A DNA stretch of 64,000 nt, taken from Todiramphus chloris collaris (Eukaryota > Chordata > Aves > Coraciiformes > Alcedinidae). Made by a program: the position numbers and the translations under genes. The DNA lies in NCBI GenBank assembly GCA_025345505.1, contig JANVCC010000021.1, forward strand, positions 27,666,467 to 27,730,466, written 5' to 3'. Of the stretch, positions 36,801-50,707 are shown piece after piece (within the stretch, counting starts at the first letter, position 1; the number at the start of each line of letters is the position of its first letter). The notes below the pieces were generated by a model. That model made no database searches and had not been told where the DNA came from. It saw nothing but the letters and a program-made list of their open reading frames with translations.

Positions 36801-39800
36801 CAAAAATTAGGAAGAAAAAAAAAAAGAAAAGAAAAAGGCAAAAAGAGGTAGTCTTTAAAGCTCTAGCAGTGTTTTCTGCATGCACTATCAAACTTAGAGC
36901 TACCAATCCAGCTCCAGTTCCACTATCTTTAACTTATTCCTTTTACCTTACATCATGCAAGAAAGTGAGTAAAGAGTTTGTTTAAATAGGGGGTGCAGCA
37001 GCAGGATCTAATGGTGCAGTATAATGTGAGTTGCATTCAAACACTTTATACTTTATTTCAGATATGGAAATGTATCTGAAAATACAGCTATATTTTTTTC
37101 CATTTGACTTGTGATAGTTACAGTTTTCTTTTTGTAAATCCAGAAACAGAAAGTAAAATGACCTTCATCAGCGAGTAGAAGTTCTTGAATTATTCAATGA
37201 GAAATTTTTCATGCTTTTTCATTAATTTTGAAACACTGAAATGTACAAATCATCGCACATTTCCATCTTGGTTGTTTGAGATCAGTGGTCACATAAGCCA
37301 GACTCATTCCTATCATATTTCAGTCCTATGAAAGGTTCAAGAGCAGAATTCAGCTGTTACAGTAATCTTAATAGGTGATTAAATTAATCACTTTCCCATA
37401 TATTAGTGTAATATGCAACAATTTGTTGTTAACCAAGAGGATGATCTAGTCAGAGAGATTTCATATAAACTGAAGGATAAAGATGAAATACAATAATTGT
37501 CCTGTACATATTAAAGGGCTAAGGAAACTCCTGAACGGTCAACCGGATTGCCAGACAACATTAGTTTGGCAAAAATGGTAGATGCACCTACTCAGAGGAT
37601 CTCATCAACCTGGATTAGGAGGAAATAGGACATGAAGGTGGAGGAAGAAGGGAAGTGGAAAAAAAGAGGCTGAGTTTCTGGAGGCTAGAATTGTGGTATT
37701 TGATTGTGAATTTCGTAGACTTCTATTTTAAATGTTTGAACATTTTGCAATTCTCTTTTTGTTAATGACGTAAAGTAGTAGAGAAAACATCTGACTTGAC
37801 ATGTACATTAAGTGCATTTTCTCCTTGGCTACTAGATGCAGAGTGCTTTGAGTTGTTGGAACAGGCGAATCTGAAGTTTAAACTGATAGTCTTGGTAACT
37901 TCTATAAATTTAGATCATATTTAAGCATTGTTTGAAGCACTCAAAGTTGTCTCGCATCAGATTTTCACCTTTAATTAGTTATATGAGTTTGTAGATTAAA
38001 GTTCTTGGTGGAAAAGTTAGACTTTTTTTCAGTATATTCTAGATTTCCCTCTGTAAAGAGATGTGAAAGAACAGGAGTACAGCATTGGTCACTTACTTTA
38101 TGTTAATAGCAACAGCTGTGAAAGAGTCATCCTTAGATCTTCTGAATGATACACTTGCTGGTCTGCAATTTGAAGAAGTTCAGATAAATTCACTCTCTTT
38201 AAATTTAAGGATTCATTCTCTTTAGTTTAAAGCATCACATCTGGCACAGGATTTTGTCTTTTGACTTCCATGTTGGAGACAGAGGTTCTTGCACAGATTT
38301 CTAGAGGTTTACATGTTGTGCTTTTAGGTTAATGGGGCAAAGCTGTCAGCAATCAACAACAAGGTGCCAAACAAACCTCATGTCTTTATTTAACACTTGA
38401 CCCTGAGGACTTGACTTCCCAGGTATCCCAAATACAACTATTGGCACTGCACCTGCAGTTGCTATCTTTAATCACAGTAGGCAGCATGAGGAAAACACAG
38501 ATATTTTAGGGGGATTTTTTTGTGCCACTGGTGGCTGGATGTTATTCCTTCATGTCCCGTCTCTCATTCCCTTTCATGCTTTTAGAAACCTCCTAATAGT
38601 AACTTCACTTCACCAAAAGAATACCTCATTAAGGATGATAAATGCAGCATTTCTCTGAAGCTGTATGTATTTCTTCAGATGACTCTGCATATTTAATTAC
38701 AAGAGCTTAAAGAATAGTAGGATTTAATCCCCCTCACTTAGACCTTTAACATTTCTTTAATCTATTTCTTTACTGTTTAATTTCTAACTCATGCTGTTAT
38801 CATTTATTATTTAACTCACTATATTGCTGGATTCCACAAGGTGAGTTAGGGTGCCATTTCTTGAAAAGATGTTGTACATAATAAAATACTCAGACGTCAG
38901 GTCATTGTGTGATAGAACTTTTAAAATGAATGCCTCAGAAAAATACAGTCAGGTAGTTAGTGAGATAGTTAAGTGGTCTAGCTTGTTTACAAGGAAACAC
39001 AGCATGCCTGAAAGGAACTTTTCATTTTAAAAATTAACAACCTGACTTTTCTCAAGGGTGAAGTATATTGAAGAGAACAAATCTACCATGAAATCCAGTA
39101 ACTTTCTTCTCTGACACAATGTAGACGTCATTTTTAATGTAAATTTTAAATGATTTATATGAGAATCTTTAGCCCTGGAAAATGCAACATGGTTTCAGTA
39201 GTAGGAAGGAAACTGGGATGATCCTTTACTGTTTAAATAGAGGTGGCTCTTTATGAAGCTATCACAACCACATTATTTGGCAACAGTGCCAATATTTTGT
39301 CTGAGCTCTACAGACTCTTTTGTCAATGGCAGAACTTTCATATCCCACACCACGTTTCTCTGGTATATTGAGATTCTTGATGATATGTGGGAGTAATTTA
39401 TTCTCTTTCTAATCATTAATGTTCTCCAACGGCCTGTCCCTGCTTTCAAAATAAAAAGGCCAACTGCTTTTGGAAGTTGTGTAGTTTTATGGGAGATGCT
39501 GCGGGATCATAAATATACATTTCCACTTTACAGCATCTTGGAAATATATTACACAAATCTATGTGGGTATGCTTAATGATAGATTGATTTTATAAGTTTC
39601 TTTATGGCACTTTTCTCCTCAGCTAAGAGCTTACACGCACAACTCTTAGTTGTCCTGAATCGTTGCTTCCAACCTTGATGGACTTCACCTACACGTCATT
39701 ACTGACTTCATTGCTGTTACCTGAAAAATGTGGTATCCATTCAAACCATTTGTTAGTTAAAACTGACTTTATCATGACAGTTTTGAAGGCTTTTGGAAAT

Positions 39801-42800
39801 TTTAATTAAGTAACTGAATTAGTAAAGAAATGAATTAATGAAGTTAATTAATCAGAAAAAAAATGTTTTAATACAATCTGAAAGGTCTGGGAACTAACAC
39901 TGTAAGACCAGGACAGAACTCAGCATTTCCATTAGTGGTCCTAGATAGCCAGCAGCCAGGGATCTCAGCAATAAAATGTACCAGTGGATGAAGGGAATAG
40001 TTTGATATTGCCAGGGTATTGAGCCTGCTATACAAGACATAGTGCGTCTATTGTGACTGTTGTAAGGTCAGGGTAATAGGGATTTGTTCTCATCTATTTC
40101 AAGAGTTAATTTAGCTCCTGCAGCAGCAACTCTGTGCGTATGCCTGAATGAAAGGAGATGGTACATGTAAACAATATACACTGCTGAATTTAACCACCAT
40201 ATTCCCTCCAATCCAAGCTGTAGTCATGGCATAGAGAAAACAGAGCCTGTCTTCATCACTTTGATAACCTGTTAATAGTTTCCTATTTAAAATCTCATTT
40301 ATTAGCATGACATCTTCAGCTAGAAGGATCTCACCTGAGACAGAGCTGTAACAATCTGGATATGGTTCAATAGAACAGTGAGATGAATAAATTGTCTGAA
40401 ATACTGGTTTCTATATAAACCATTATCATCCACCTTACAGAGGTGGAATGAATACTTTCATGCCAGCTCTAGCTATATTCTTCCTTTATACTAAGTATGA
40501 CCCTTTTTTTCCCCATTATTAAAGTTCTCAAAATGGTGAAGCGCTGTGTATTTTCAGCTCACAAGGCAATCAAGACCGGAGGAAGGGCTGGCTGCCCCTC
40601 TAGATGATGTTACAGCAGATTGAAAACCAAGTAAGAATATTGCTGTGAAAATGTTCCTCTAATCCCTACTTCTTTTTTTTTTTTCCCCTTCCTTACCATG
40701 TGGAGACCTGAGTAGACAGCTGAAATAGAAGCTAACTAATTTGTCTGCAGAAGCATCCTCCCTCACAGGAAATTCTCATCTGGAGAAAATGTGTGGTACA
40801 AATAAAGCACCAATGGAAAAGACAACATGAGACAGAACTTCTGTTGTAGAGTTAATGAGAGACTCAGTAAAGTTGAGTATAAAGTACTTCAGCTATTGTA
40901 GATGTAAGGGAAGAAGGGGTGCTTAGGTTGGTTTATGTGACCTTCACTCTATCACAGAATTTCTTCCAGCTGCATTGGCAGTAAGGTTTATAAAACAAGT
41001 AAAAAAAAGACCTAGGTGATGCAAATATACACATTACCAAGATAAATTCATGTACTACACTGATAAAACTCTCTCTAGTGTGCAATGAATGTGTAAAAAA
41101 AATATTAAAAATAGTATTGAACTTACTGTTGTCAGAAATGCGTGCTGATTGCCAGACTCTCAAGTCTAGTCAAGAGCTCTCCTTTAAGGGATCAAAAGTT
41201 TTCTCCGTGCAGTCTCTCCATTCCGCAGGAAGATTTTTTAGAAGTCAGAATCGTTTTTCTGGTTTAGATAACTGACATACAGGCATTCCCCATAAGCTGT
41301 GGGGAAACAATTTTTTTTTATACCACTAAAGTGTTTTTTTCACAATGCATTTAAAAAGGCAGGAGATAAGCAAATTCATCATTATTCTTGTTAAATTGAA
41401 GGAAGCAGAAGATAATCCATCAGCAGCCTGATTTATAACACAAAAATCACAGGAGTTTTCTAGTCGCTGTATCTCTGGCAGTGGAACCCATAAATCTCTC
41501 TTAAAGCTGGCCAGCTGAAGGAAGGGACACAATCTCAGCTTCTGAGGTTTGCAAATGCCAAGCAGCTAACCCCATTCTCATCTTTAGGGAGTCATTTTGC
41601 ACTATATTCAAGGCAAGAAGAACAGTGTGAAAGCCAGTGGTTTCAGAGGGAACGATGCGTCCCCCAGGGTGGTGCCATGAATTTCCATTTTGGTTTTCGG
41701 TGCCTGATGCAGCTGTCTTCCTTGAGTGCCTATTCAATGGACAGAGAGATGCACTAGAAGGCCTCCTGTGGGAAGTCAATTCACCTCAGACATTAAACTC
41801 GTTTGTTACAAGGGGGCTTCCCAGCTGTGTGTATGGGTGTATAAGAAGAGTTTTATGGAGAGGAGAGCACAGGAATACATTTCAGTAATTTCATGGTCAG
41901 GTGAACTACTGCCACCTACCCAGGTGGGCATGGCTGGAGTATGCCTGTCTCCATGCAATGCTCTCCCTGAACAGTGCCTGCGCATTGCCATGCTTGCTAC
42001 TGTCTTTACAGTGTACCTAGTGTTGATATAGTGCACTCACAGGCAATCCTGATGCTTAAAAAATGCCATTCCTTTTGTATAAAGGAATTACTCATATCAA
42101 CAGATGGTTCATCACTGGGAAGGAGTGAACTGTATTGTATGTCAGGGAGGAAAAAGGTCTCTGTTACTGACTTCTGTTCCAAGCAAAAAGGTCTCTGATA
42201 CCTGAGAAGCTCAGGGGTGGGAATAAAAGTGTTTTATCTGATGCTGGGTTCAAGGATGCCATTGCTCTCAGGATTAGGAAAATACTTCTGTGTGCTAAGT
42301 ATCCATTGTATCAGAGTGTAGCTAGTGTCTCCTTATTACTTGCAGTACTATTTCCTTTCTGGAAGACAACCTACAGGCTGCATGCATGAAAATATGATAG
42401 TTTTTCTACTGTAATTTCATGACTAGGCACTCAGATTGTAATTTATTTTCAGAAACAGAAGAAATCATCTTATTACCTATGATTTACTGCTGTTACTTTT
42501 GCTGGACAGAACCCAAAGATAAAGTAATGCTAAATACCATGTGTCTGTGAGCAAGAATTACATGTATGGGATGTATCCTCTTGATCCTATTGGATCATTC
42601 CCTTCCAGTTCTAAAGGTTAGGATGCTTAAAGATGAGTTTCTCCTTATACAGGCAGAAGGGAGGGGAGAAGTTCCTTCACAACTTTACTTTCTGTGACCA
42701 GTTTATTCTAAATATCTGCAATGTGTGACTGAAAGTGTTATGATTTTGGTCTGTAGTACAACACACAAGACCAGGGAATACTCATATAAAAGACGATGAA

Positions 42801-44628
42801 AGCTTGTGAACAATATTGAAGGCGGAAAGTCACCGTTGTTATTCTCATATCAACAGAATATTCCAGATGAGAAAGACAAGAAGAGAAAAGCTGTGTTGAA
42901 AACCAAATGCAGTGTTGCTACGTGTCTAGGAATAATTTACATGTATAAAGATGTTAGGACCAACATATAAACGTGCATTTGGCTCTGAAAGGTCTCTCAC
43001 CCTTTGTCTCTTCATGCAGTTTTTTTCAATACTGGAGGCTAGTGATTCTGGAATTCTCAATTATGACAGAGGAAATTAACACTATGCCTTGCCTCCTGGA
43101 GTAAACTCATACTGCAAACTGTCTTTGAAGTTACTTGATACATTAAATTAAATTCATTACATTAATTTCAGACTATCATGATATCCCCACGTAGACAAGG
43201 TTTATATGCTAGGCTTGTAACTGCCCTTTACTTTCAGACAAAGAGATGTGAAATTTAGATGATCATGTCCACACAGCAAGGTCAAATGCAGGTCATCCTC
43301 TTCATATAACACCTAATTTTGAATGGAGAATGTTATGCTATTTTATATGCTGGCATCAGAGATGACATTATTTTAGTTAATTTCCTTGAGCTACAAAATT
43401 TGATTTCAGTACTGGCAGCAGAAATCAGTTGGAAAAAAAAATCTTGTACAAACATAACTGTGGGTTTTCTACATTGGGATATTTTGCAGTATTTTAGCTG
43501 CTGTGCTTTCTCAGTGTGGAAAGGATAGAAGGAAGAGGTAGCATATCAATTTAACTTAGCCAGGACTAAAATTGTCAGTGCTACCTGTGCCAGATATATA
43601 GATGATACATTTACTTGGCATCACTCTACAGTAATGTCAGAGGAGGATAGAGCCATCGTCATTAATTTAGGAACACGGGTGCACGTATTCCTTACAATTT
43701 TATTCAGCCACCTGCTAGAGATACCTTATTTAGAGAGCAAGAAGTGGTTCAGCCACTACCAGACAACACAGAAAAGGAATTACGGTCAGAAAGCAAAGAG
43801 GTCTGGTGGGATTCCTTTTCTATATAAATGCATTTTAGGATACACTCCAGTAGAATATCCTGTCTGTCTTCTGGGTGCTACTCCAGAAGACTGCAGGACT
43901 CCTGTAAGCTTTGTGTCCTATTTACCAGTACTGCACAGGTATCACCTACCTCCTCATCTATCCTCAAGTAAAATGGACTGGATAAAAACTCTTGTGCACA
44001 TATGCCCAAAGAACGGAAGATATGCTCAGGTGCAGTCATCCTTTTGCTAGAGCAGAGGAATGTTAACACTAGTGCTATGGGTGACTGTTACGATTCTGAA
44101 GAGCTGGGTCTGCTTATTACATGTTGTACTGCTTAGCCATGGGTCTCACATCTCTCTAGTGCTGTAGAAATGCAAACAGAGGAATGTGTCCCAAGAAAAA
44201 CAACAGAGGCAAATTTGATTTTCAGCCATATGCTATTAACAACTCTCAGCTCACCCTGCTTGAGTTCTTCTCTAGTTTAATTAATTGCCTGATCTGAGAC
44301 AAAGCTTTTGGATAAACACACACTTATGAATATTGCAGATAAATCAAGTAGGGAATTCTAAACAACATTCATCATTCCTTTCCTTTTGGAGTGTCCTCCA
44401 GGCATTAATTTGCCTTTTCATTTCCTTCTCTTACACCTTTGGTGTTTTTTTTGAGTCCTCCATTTCTATGCCTTTGAATATGAATTTATACCTCCTGTAT
44501 TTAGAATCTTGTAGAGTAATCTACTGCTGATTGGAAGCTATGGAGAGCCGCAGCTGGGAGTGCTGGGATCAAGAACCAGTTCTAGGTGGTTGATGTCCCA
44601 GAAGCAGAAAGATATACTGCTGGAGGCA
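33839..44628. other. Long noncoding stretch (about 10.8 kb) without clear repeats
   Basis: The longest part of the window without a recognisable mobile element. No host gene recognised. Notable open frames are 35054-35329 (minus, 91 codons), 41726-42031 (plus, 101 codons) and 43634-44050 (plus, 138 codons); none shows a domain I know. An A-rich run lies at 36811-36838. Segments near 35745-35810 and 43215-43300 vaguely resemble ancient MIR-like sequence (CACACAGCAAGGTC near 43272) but cannot be assigned. Confidence 0.5.
36811..36838. repeat. A-rich run
   Basis: A-rich simple sequence with scattered G. No retroposon body recognised. Confidence 0.85.
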
Positions 44629-44709
44629 AGGGAAGGGAAGGGAAGGGAAGGGAAGGAAAGGGAAGGGAAGGGAAGGGAAGGGAAGGGAAGGGAAGGGAAG
44701 GGAAGGGAA
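44629..44709. repeat. GGGAA pentamer microsatellite
   Basis: About 16 tandem GGGAA units over 81 bp with one variant unit (GGAAA near 44655). The plus strand is pure purine and mirror-symmetric, a composition able to form triplex (H-DNA). Open frames rich in Gly-Lys-Glu-Arg or Pro-Phe-Ser-Leu across it are artefacts of the repeat. Confidence 0.97.
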
Positions 44710-47700
44710 TATTCAGGTATTTTACTAGTTCATGCTCACTTTTTGTCTCACATCTTCCTTTGCCCATGTTCTTGGTAACTCCTTTTGTAAACAAACACAG
44801 TAATGCAACCAGGAAACCGATGCCCCATTCCTACCTTCAGACTAGGTACCAAAATCATATTTTGCTCATCATCTTAGGGGCTGTTGGATTACATTAAACA
44901 CAATGGAATAGGTTAAAAACAGAGCCCTAGTGACTAGTGTGATGTCAGCCAGCTGGGATGCTGAAAAGCTATGTCCTACTATGTGTTTCAATCAGAATTT
45001 ATTGAGGTTAAATAAACAGCATCCAATAGAGTCCACTTCAGCTGAGGATGGTGAGACAGAGTCTCTTGGGAAGATATATGGGTTTTGATCTTCTACCATC
45101 TGGGTTAGAGACACTTTGGGAATGAAAGCATATGACAATACTGTGAGAAACTCTAGTAGAGCTGAATGTTCACATCACCACTTCAGGTGTGTTCACTTGT
45201 AGGTGTGACTCTTTCTTTAATCAACAGGAACAATAAAAGTGCATCCATGCTCCAGTGGATGTAGCCTGCAATATAGCAGAAATACTCAAAGCACTTTCTG
45301 AAAAAGTGACACAGAAGAAATCTCCAGTGTTTCTAAACAAACTGCAATGTTCTGAATTACTCTGTGACTAAAAGGATAAATTTGTTGTACTTTGTTACCT
45401 ATTATTAGCCACGTATTTAAACAATGAAATGAGATGATGTTGTGATGAAATTTCCCTAGTCTCCCTGACACCACGGAGGACCTGAGACTATTAAGTGAAC
45501 AGCAAGGGAGAAAGAAAAATTATCTCTGGACAGACATTTGTATATTAGGTGGTGATTTTTCTACAGATGCAATCACTACAATTTTAATTCATGCATGAAA
45601 AAAGGAGGGAGCACAGACTTCTTCTGTCAAAATAGTTCTAAATTCTGAGACACTGTTAATGAGTAATACTCCTTTGGAGGAAATGTTAACATGTCTTTTT
45701 CTTTAGTGTCATTTTGCTCTACTCCCTTGTTTTGCAGAATATGTGTATTGTCATTCAAGCCTCAAAATGAGAATATAAACGAGTATGTAGGATTTCAGAA
45801 AGAAAACAAAAGATGCAAGACCAGCAAAGCCCTTTAGGTGAAAGTATTTTTTCTAGTCCTCAGAAGTACTTCAGCTGTTTAGAAAAGAATCTGTAAAACT
45901 GTGCTTATCTTGCTCCATACCTTAGTCACAAGATAATGAACTGTGCTGAATGGTGACATGCATCAGTAGCCCCATTATAACATTACAATGCAATGCTATT
46001 AATGCATTTTGCTGCAGTGCAGAACATTACTCCTAATGGAAATAATATCTTGTCATCTCTCCTAGATTTTATTAGAGTACTTGAATGCTTAATAAACTGA
46101 GGGAATACTTGAGTGTGTAATTAAATCAAGATTTCACAGACAAACAAAGGACAAGAGAAATAGGGGAAATGCCCACCATTTGGTGACAGTTTACTCAAAA
46201 TAAAAGGACATTAAATGCCTGATCAAGTTTCCTAGAGACTTATTAGAAAGTTTTTAGAAAGCAAAACCCATCCAGTATTCAAATAGGAATTGAACAGAAA
46301 GAGCATTAAATTGCTGTCTTGTCTGATAAAACATTTATCTGTTTTCCTCTCTCCTTGTATTCAATGTGATCTACAGAAGTATACATTAACACCTTTTGAG
46401 AGTGAAAAAAACTTTTAGGTTGAAATTTTGCTACACCGATGAAGGTGTCATTAGTAACTTCTATAGCAGGGACTGTTCATGATCAGCAGACACATTGTGT
46501 GTGAAAGCACTGTCCTACTCCTTTCCTATGACAGCACTGTCTTCCTGACTCAGCACCAACCTCTGCATAGAAGATATGTAATGTAAAATTAACTCTTCAT
46601 AGGCAACATGATGGTTGGTGTTACAGAACTAACAAAATGAGAATGTCTGTGGTGACTGCTGATTCCTGGTAAGTGCAAACTGTGTGGGATGCTCTGCAGT
46701 GGTTATGACTAAACAGTACCTATAGAGGTACAATGCATATGATCTTCCCTGTTACTTTGAGGTATCAGATATTCATCGGCCTGGGTTATTAAAACACCAT
46801 TTTCCATCTTACTTTATTGGATAACTAGGTTTAATGCGATCTATCTTTCGAAAAATTTTTACCATTGGAAACAGAACACAGGTGAGGTGTCCTGTTATGT
46901 ATTAATTTCTAAATTAACATGTTAGAAGATGAAAAGCTGATTACTTTACTCCTGTGTTTTCTCTATTACCCTTATAGTGGGGTTGGTTTGGTTTGTTTGT
47001 TTGTTTTAGTTGACCCAACATGATTACAAATGCAGTGAAGTATTTGTCCCTTGTTTCTCAGCAGTACTCATACCTTTGTTATAAGCTCTAAAGTGTAATT
47101 GAGGATTATTTGAAATTCTTTATGAGAGTGAGCTCTAGACTTCTTCAGCGCATTTTTGTTGGAATTAAAACAATATTTTTACAGCCATTTTTAAGATCTA
47201 CATCTTAGATTTCCCGCAGCCCAGAAGGAAAATAATGCTTCAAATGAAAATAGATGTCACATTTTACTATGTCCCAGTTTCACTTTGTACCAAAATTCCT
47301 GATGCTGCTTGAATCAACACGCAATGGATGAGAATAAACTAATTATCAGAAAATACCATTTTTAAAAGGCATAAGAATATAATAGCTAAAAATTTGAATC
47401 AACTGTGATTATAAATTGGAATTCCCTGGATTGCTGCTATAGAAATTATGTTAAACATAAGGGCAGAATGTGAATTGACCTAGAAAAGACTGAATATATT
47501 TTACATTTTGCTTTTGATCCTTTATGAAAGGGTTATTTTTTTTTCTTCTTCTTTTTAAAATTGCCATGGTTTTTGACACAGATGTTACAGTAGCAAAAAG
47601 CAGCTATTCAGATAAGGATGGAAAATCATTTAGAAGCAAAATTTCTTGTTTGGTTGTTGCTAAATAAAGAGGAAATGTATGTTAAAGAATGCTCTGTAAT

Positions 47701-50632
47701 TACACATTCTTCATAGCTTTTCTGAAACCATTTGCACCATCTTTAAGGCAATGTGTATCATAAATCTGATTCCTTAGCTCTTCCAGATTCCAATTTATTT
47801 GCATGTTGCTGAAATCGCTTTTATTTCTTTAGCATGAATTTAATGTTTATAAACAGAGTTGGGAAATAGCAGATTGAATTATTCTCCCTAACTATAAAGT
47901 TGGCACAATATATACTTTAGCATCGCTTATCTGAAAGACTTCTCATGCAAAGGCATTCAGCCTGAAGAAATCTCCTCTGCTGGAATGTACTGCAGTTCCT
48001 GGAAACTCACCTCAATCAAGCTTTAGAAATTCTTAATTATAATTTTAAAAATCATTGGTATTAATTATTGCAACAGTATTTTTCAGAGTTGTCTAGTGTT
48101 GTCAACATTTCTTCATAATCCAGAAGTATATAATCATTGAGAGATAAAATAAAAAGTCCAGAATCATGTCCATAAGTACAAATAGGTCTAGAAAGTAGTG
48201 TTTTTAAAGCAATGAGAAAGAAATGAAGACTTATTTTCTCATCATACAAAATGACAGGGTAGCTCTTTCATGTACCAGTATGTCAAACATTAAAGACAGA
48301 ACTATTGAAGCCTCTGGAAATGTTTGGTTCGGTTCAAGTCCCTAAACACAGGATTCTGAACTGGTCTTGGTGCCCTGCCTGGCCTCTGCTGGCTGTTGCC
48401 AGTGGACAAATGCCTCCAGTACATCCTACAGCACCTCTGTGGGGCCCACTGGATGCCTAAGGACACTGGGCACCTGTGTTCAGGCAATTCAGATGAGCTC
48501 CTTCTGTCTGATGTCCCAAGCTGTCACCAAGTAGTTGCAGAGATTAAATAAAAAGAACTGTGGGGATACACAGTAATATCCAAAACTGATAAAAGAAACA
48601 GCACTGGACACACCTTAGAGTTTCCTTACAATGACTGTCTATCTACTTTGTTGGTGACATGCTGTTTCATTCACTTGCTTGCACCCTCACTTCTCTGCTT
48701 CTGAAAATATTTATTTATTTATTAATCTTTAAATATTAAAAATAACTATACAGTCTGGAGAATAAGAAACAAGTCTTCCAGTTTCCAGAGAATATATATC
48801 TGTAGCCACAGCATCCCTACCACTGCCTGTTTCATTTTTACTTTAATTTCTGCTGAGATTCATACTCCTGCTACATGTATGTGACCTTTGTGTACCAGAT
48901 TATGGGACATTAGTTTTAATAATATTAATGTGTTTGAATGTTTTTGTGGATTGTCATTCAGTAAGATGCAGTAAGAATAGCTTTGGTTTTGTCTACAAAC
49001 AGGCGTCCAAACAGTAATATTACTGTGAGACCTTCACACTTGCAAATAACAAAATTATAATTTTTAATACTTCTGAATGTACCAAACTTTTGAAAAGATT
49101 CTTTCTGTGAAGCACAGTAAGATGAATATTGTCACATCATTGTAAATTGATAGAGACTCTGACAGGCTTTCAAAAGCTAAATTGGAAACAGATGGCTGCC
49201 CACACAAAGAAAATTATCTTATTAGTAAATGTTTCTTCTAATGATGATAAAAGTGAGACTTCAGCCAAAATAAAAGACTGAAGATGGACTTGAGAATTCA
49301 ACAGCAGAAGCAAAGGGAGCACTTTTACTCATTTAACTAAGAACAGTTATATTATGGATACTTTGAACAATCTGATGAAAGTATGACAAGTTTACTCTCT
49401 GTTAAAAAAACAACATAAATCATTTATATTTTCTTGGTAATTTGGGATGTATTTGTTTTTCTTCACAGAAAATTTACGGGAACTATTTTAACATTACAAA
49501 GTGACTGGAAATTCTGGAGATAATGTAAATACTTTCTTATCTTTATACAAAATGACAAGCAATGTTCTTGAGCAAGAATAACATGTCCTCCCACAGCTAA
49601 CAGCCTCAACTGTTGATATCTTGCTTAGATGTAGTTAGAAATGTTTTGGGGGATACTACGAAATCACTTTTTTTTAGCCACAGCTTTGCTTCAAAAACTG
49701 CATCCCCCGTCTAAATTGAATTCAGTTTTAATAACAGTAATTATCACAATGGGAAATTCTGCAGTACTCTTCACCAAAGGACCCCAGGGTTCTTGGTAAG
49801 GAAGAGTAGAGGATTATTTACTGCATTTTACATTCTTTGGCTGGTATATGTTGTTATGAGTTTGAAACAGAAAAGTCTGTTCTTGGCTGGAGCATATAGA
49901 TTTTTAAGAAAAATAATCTTAAACACTTTCAAATGTTCATTTCATAATGCAAACCACTGAAAGCCTTTACATAACTTTGAATCTTCAGATAAACTTAGAT
50001 GAAAGAAGTCCTTGACTTGTGTCACTTAGAGCACATGACCTTTGGTTTTTAAGGCTTACAGTCTAGTTCAGATCAATCCAGGACTTCTCCATTAACTTGT
50101 GAGGAACTAGATGATGAAGTGTCTGACACTCTAACCAAAATGAGATGATTTTTTGTCCCTTTTACTGGCCTCTGTGTTGACCAGTAAAACTGAGGTGGCA
50201 CAGAGGGAGACAATACTACTCCTTGCAGAGAGTTGTAGCAGTGGCTGCTGCCGCCTCTTACTCCAGGAGCTGATGCATGGTCATGAATTCCCACTGTGGC
50301 CTTAAAAGTCCTAACTCATTAAACAATATCTAAATTTTTTTTTTTTAATATAGGACAGCAATATCAGAACAACAAAATATCAACATAAGAAAATGCTACA
50401 TTTGAAGGTCTTCTGAAAGTCTTGACTTCCAAGTGAAGATTTGCATTTCAATGTATATGTAGGCAAATGAGAGTAGATTCAATATTTTCATATATTGAAT
50501 TTCAGCACACTTGGGATAAACATTAGAGCATCTTGAGGGAAGGGGTGGGCAGAAAAAGGAGGAAAAGATAAATTAATTATACAACCAAATTAAAGAAGCA
50601 ACATGTCTTTTCAATCTGGAAGCTTCCAATTT
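44710..50632. other. Noncoding AT-rich stretch
   Basis: No gene recognised. It has a short GGTTT/GTTT run at 46979-47007. A GC-richer patch at about 48300-48500 carries a tRNA B-box-like word but no tRNA fold. The 47770-47850 part has an octamer (ATTTGCAT, 47797-47804) and could be a regulatory or conserved element, unproven. No mobile element recognised until the CR1 tail at 50633. Confidence 0.5.
46979..47007. repeat. Short GGTTT/GTTT simple repeat
   Basis: GGTTGGTTTGGTTTG followed by GTTT units. It is related in composition to the tracts at 20542 and 30561. Confidence 0.85.
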
Positions 50633-50707
50633 TATAGAATCATAGAACTGTCAGGGTTGGAAGAGACCTTAAAGATCCTCCCCAGCCATGGGCAGGGACA
50701 CCTCCCA

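Noticed and set aside
43215-43300. MIR-like ancient SINE (CACACAGCAAGGTC)
   Set aside because: Only a short resemblance to the MIR core; not enough to call.
44560-44897. Gly-Lys-Glu-Arg repeat frames and their Pro-Phe-Ser-Leu complement
   Set aside because: Translations of the GGGAA microsatellite.
48320-48350. B-box-like GGTTCAAGTCC
   Set aside because: No matching A box at the right distance and no acceptor stem; a chance match in a GC-richer patch.
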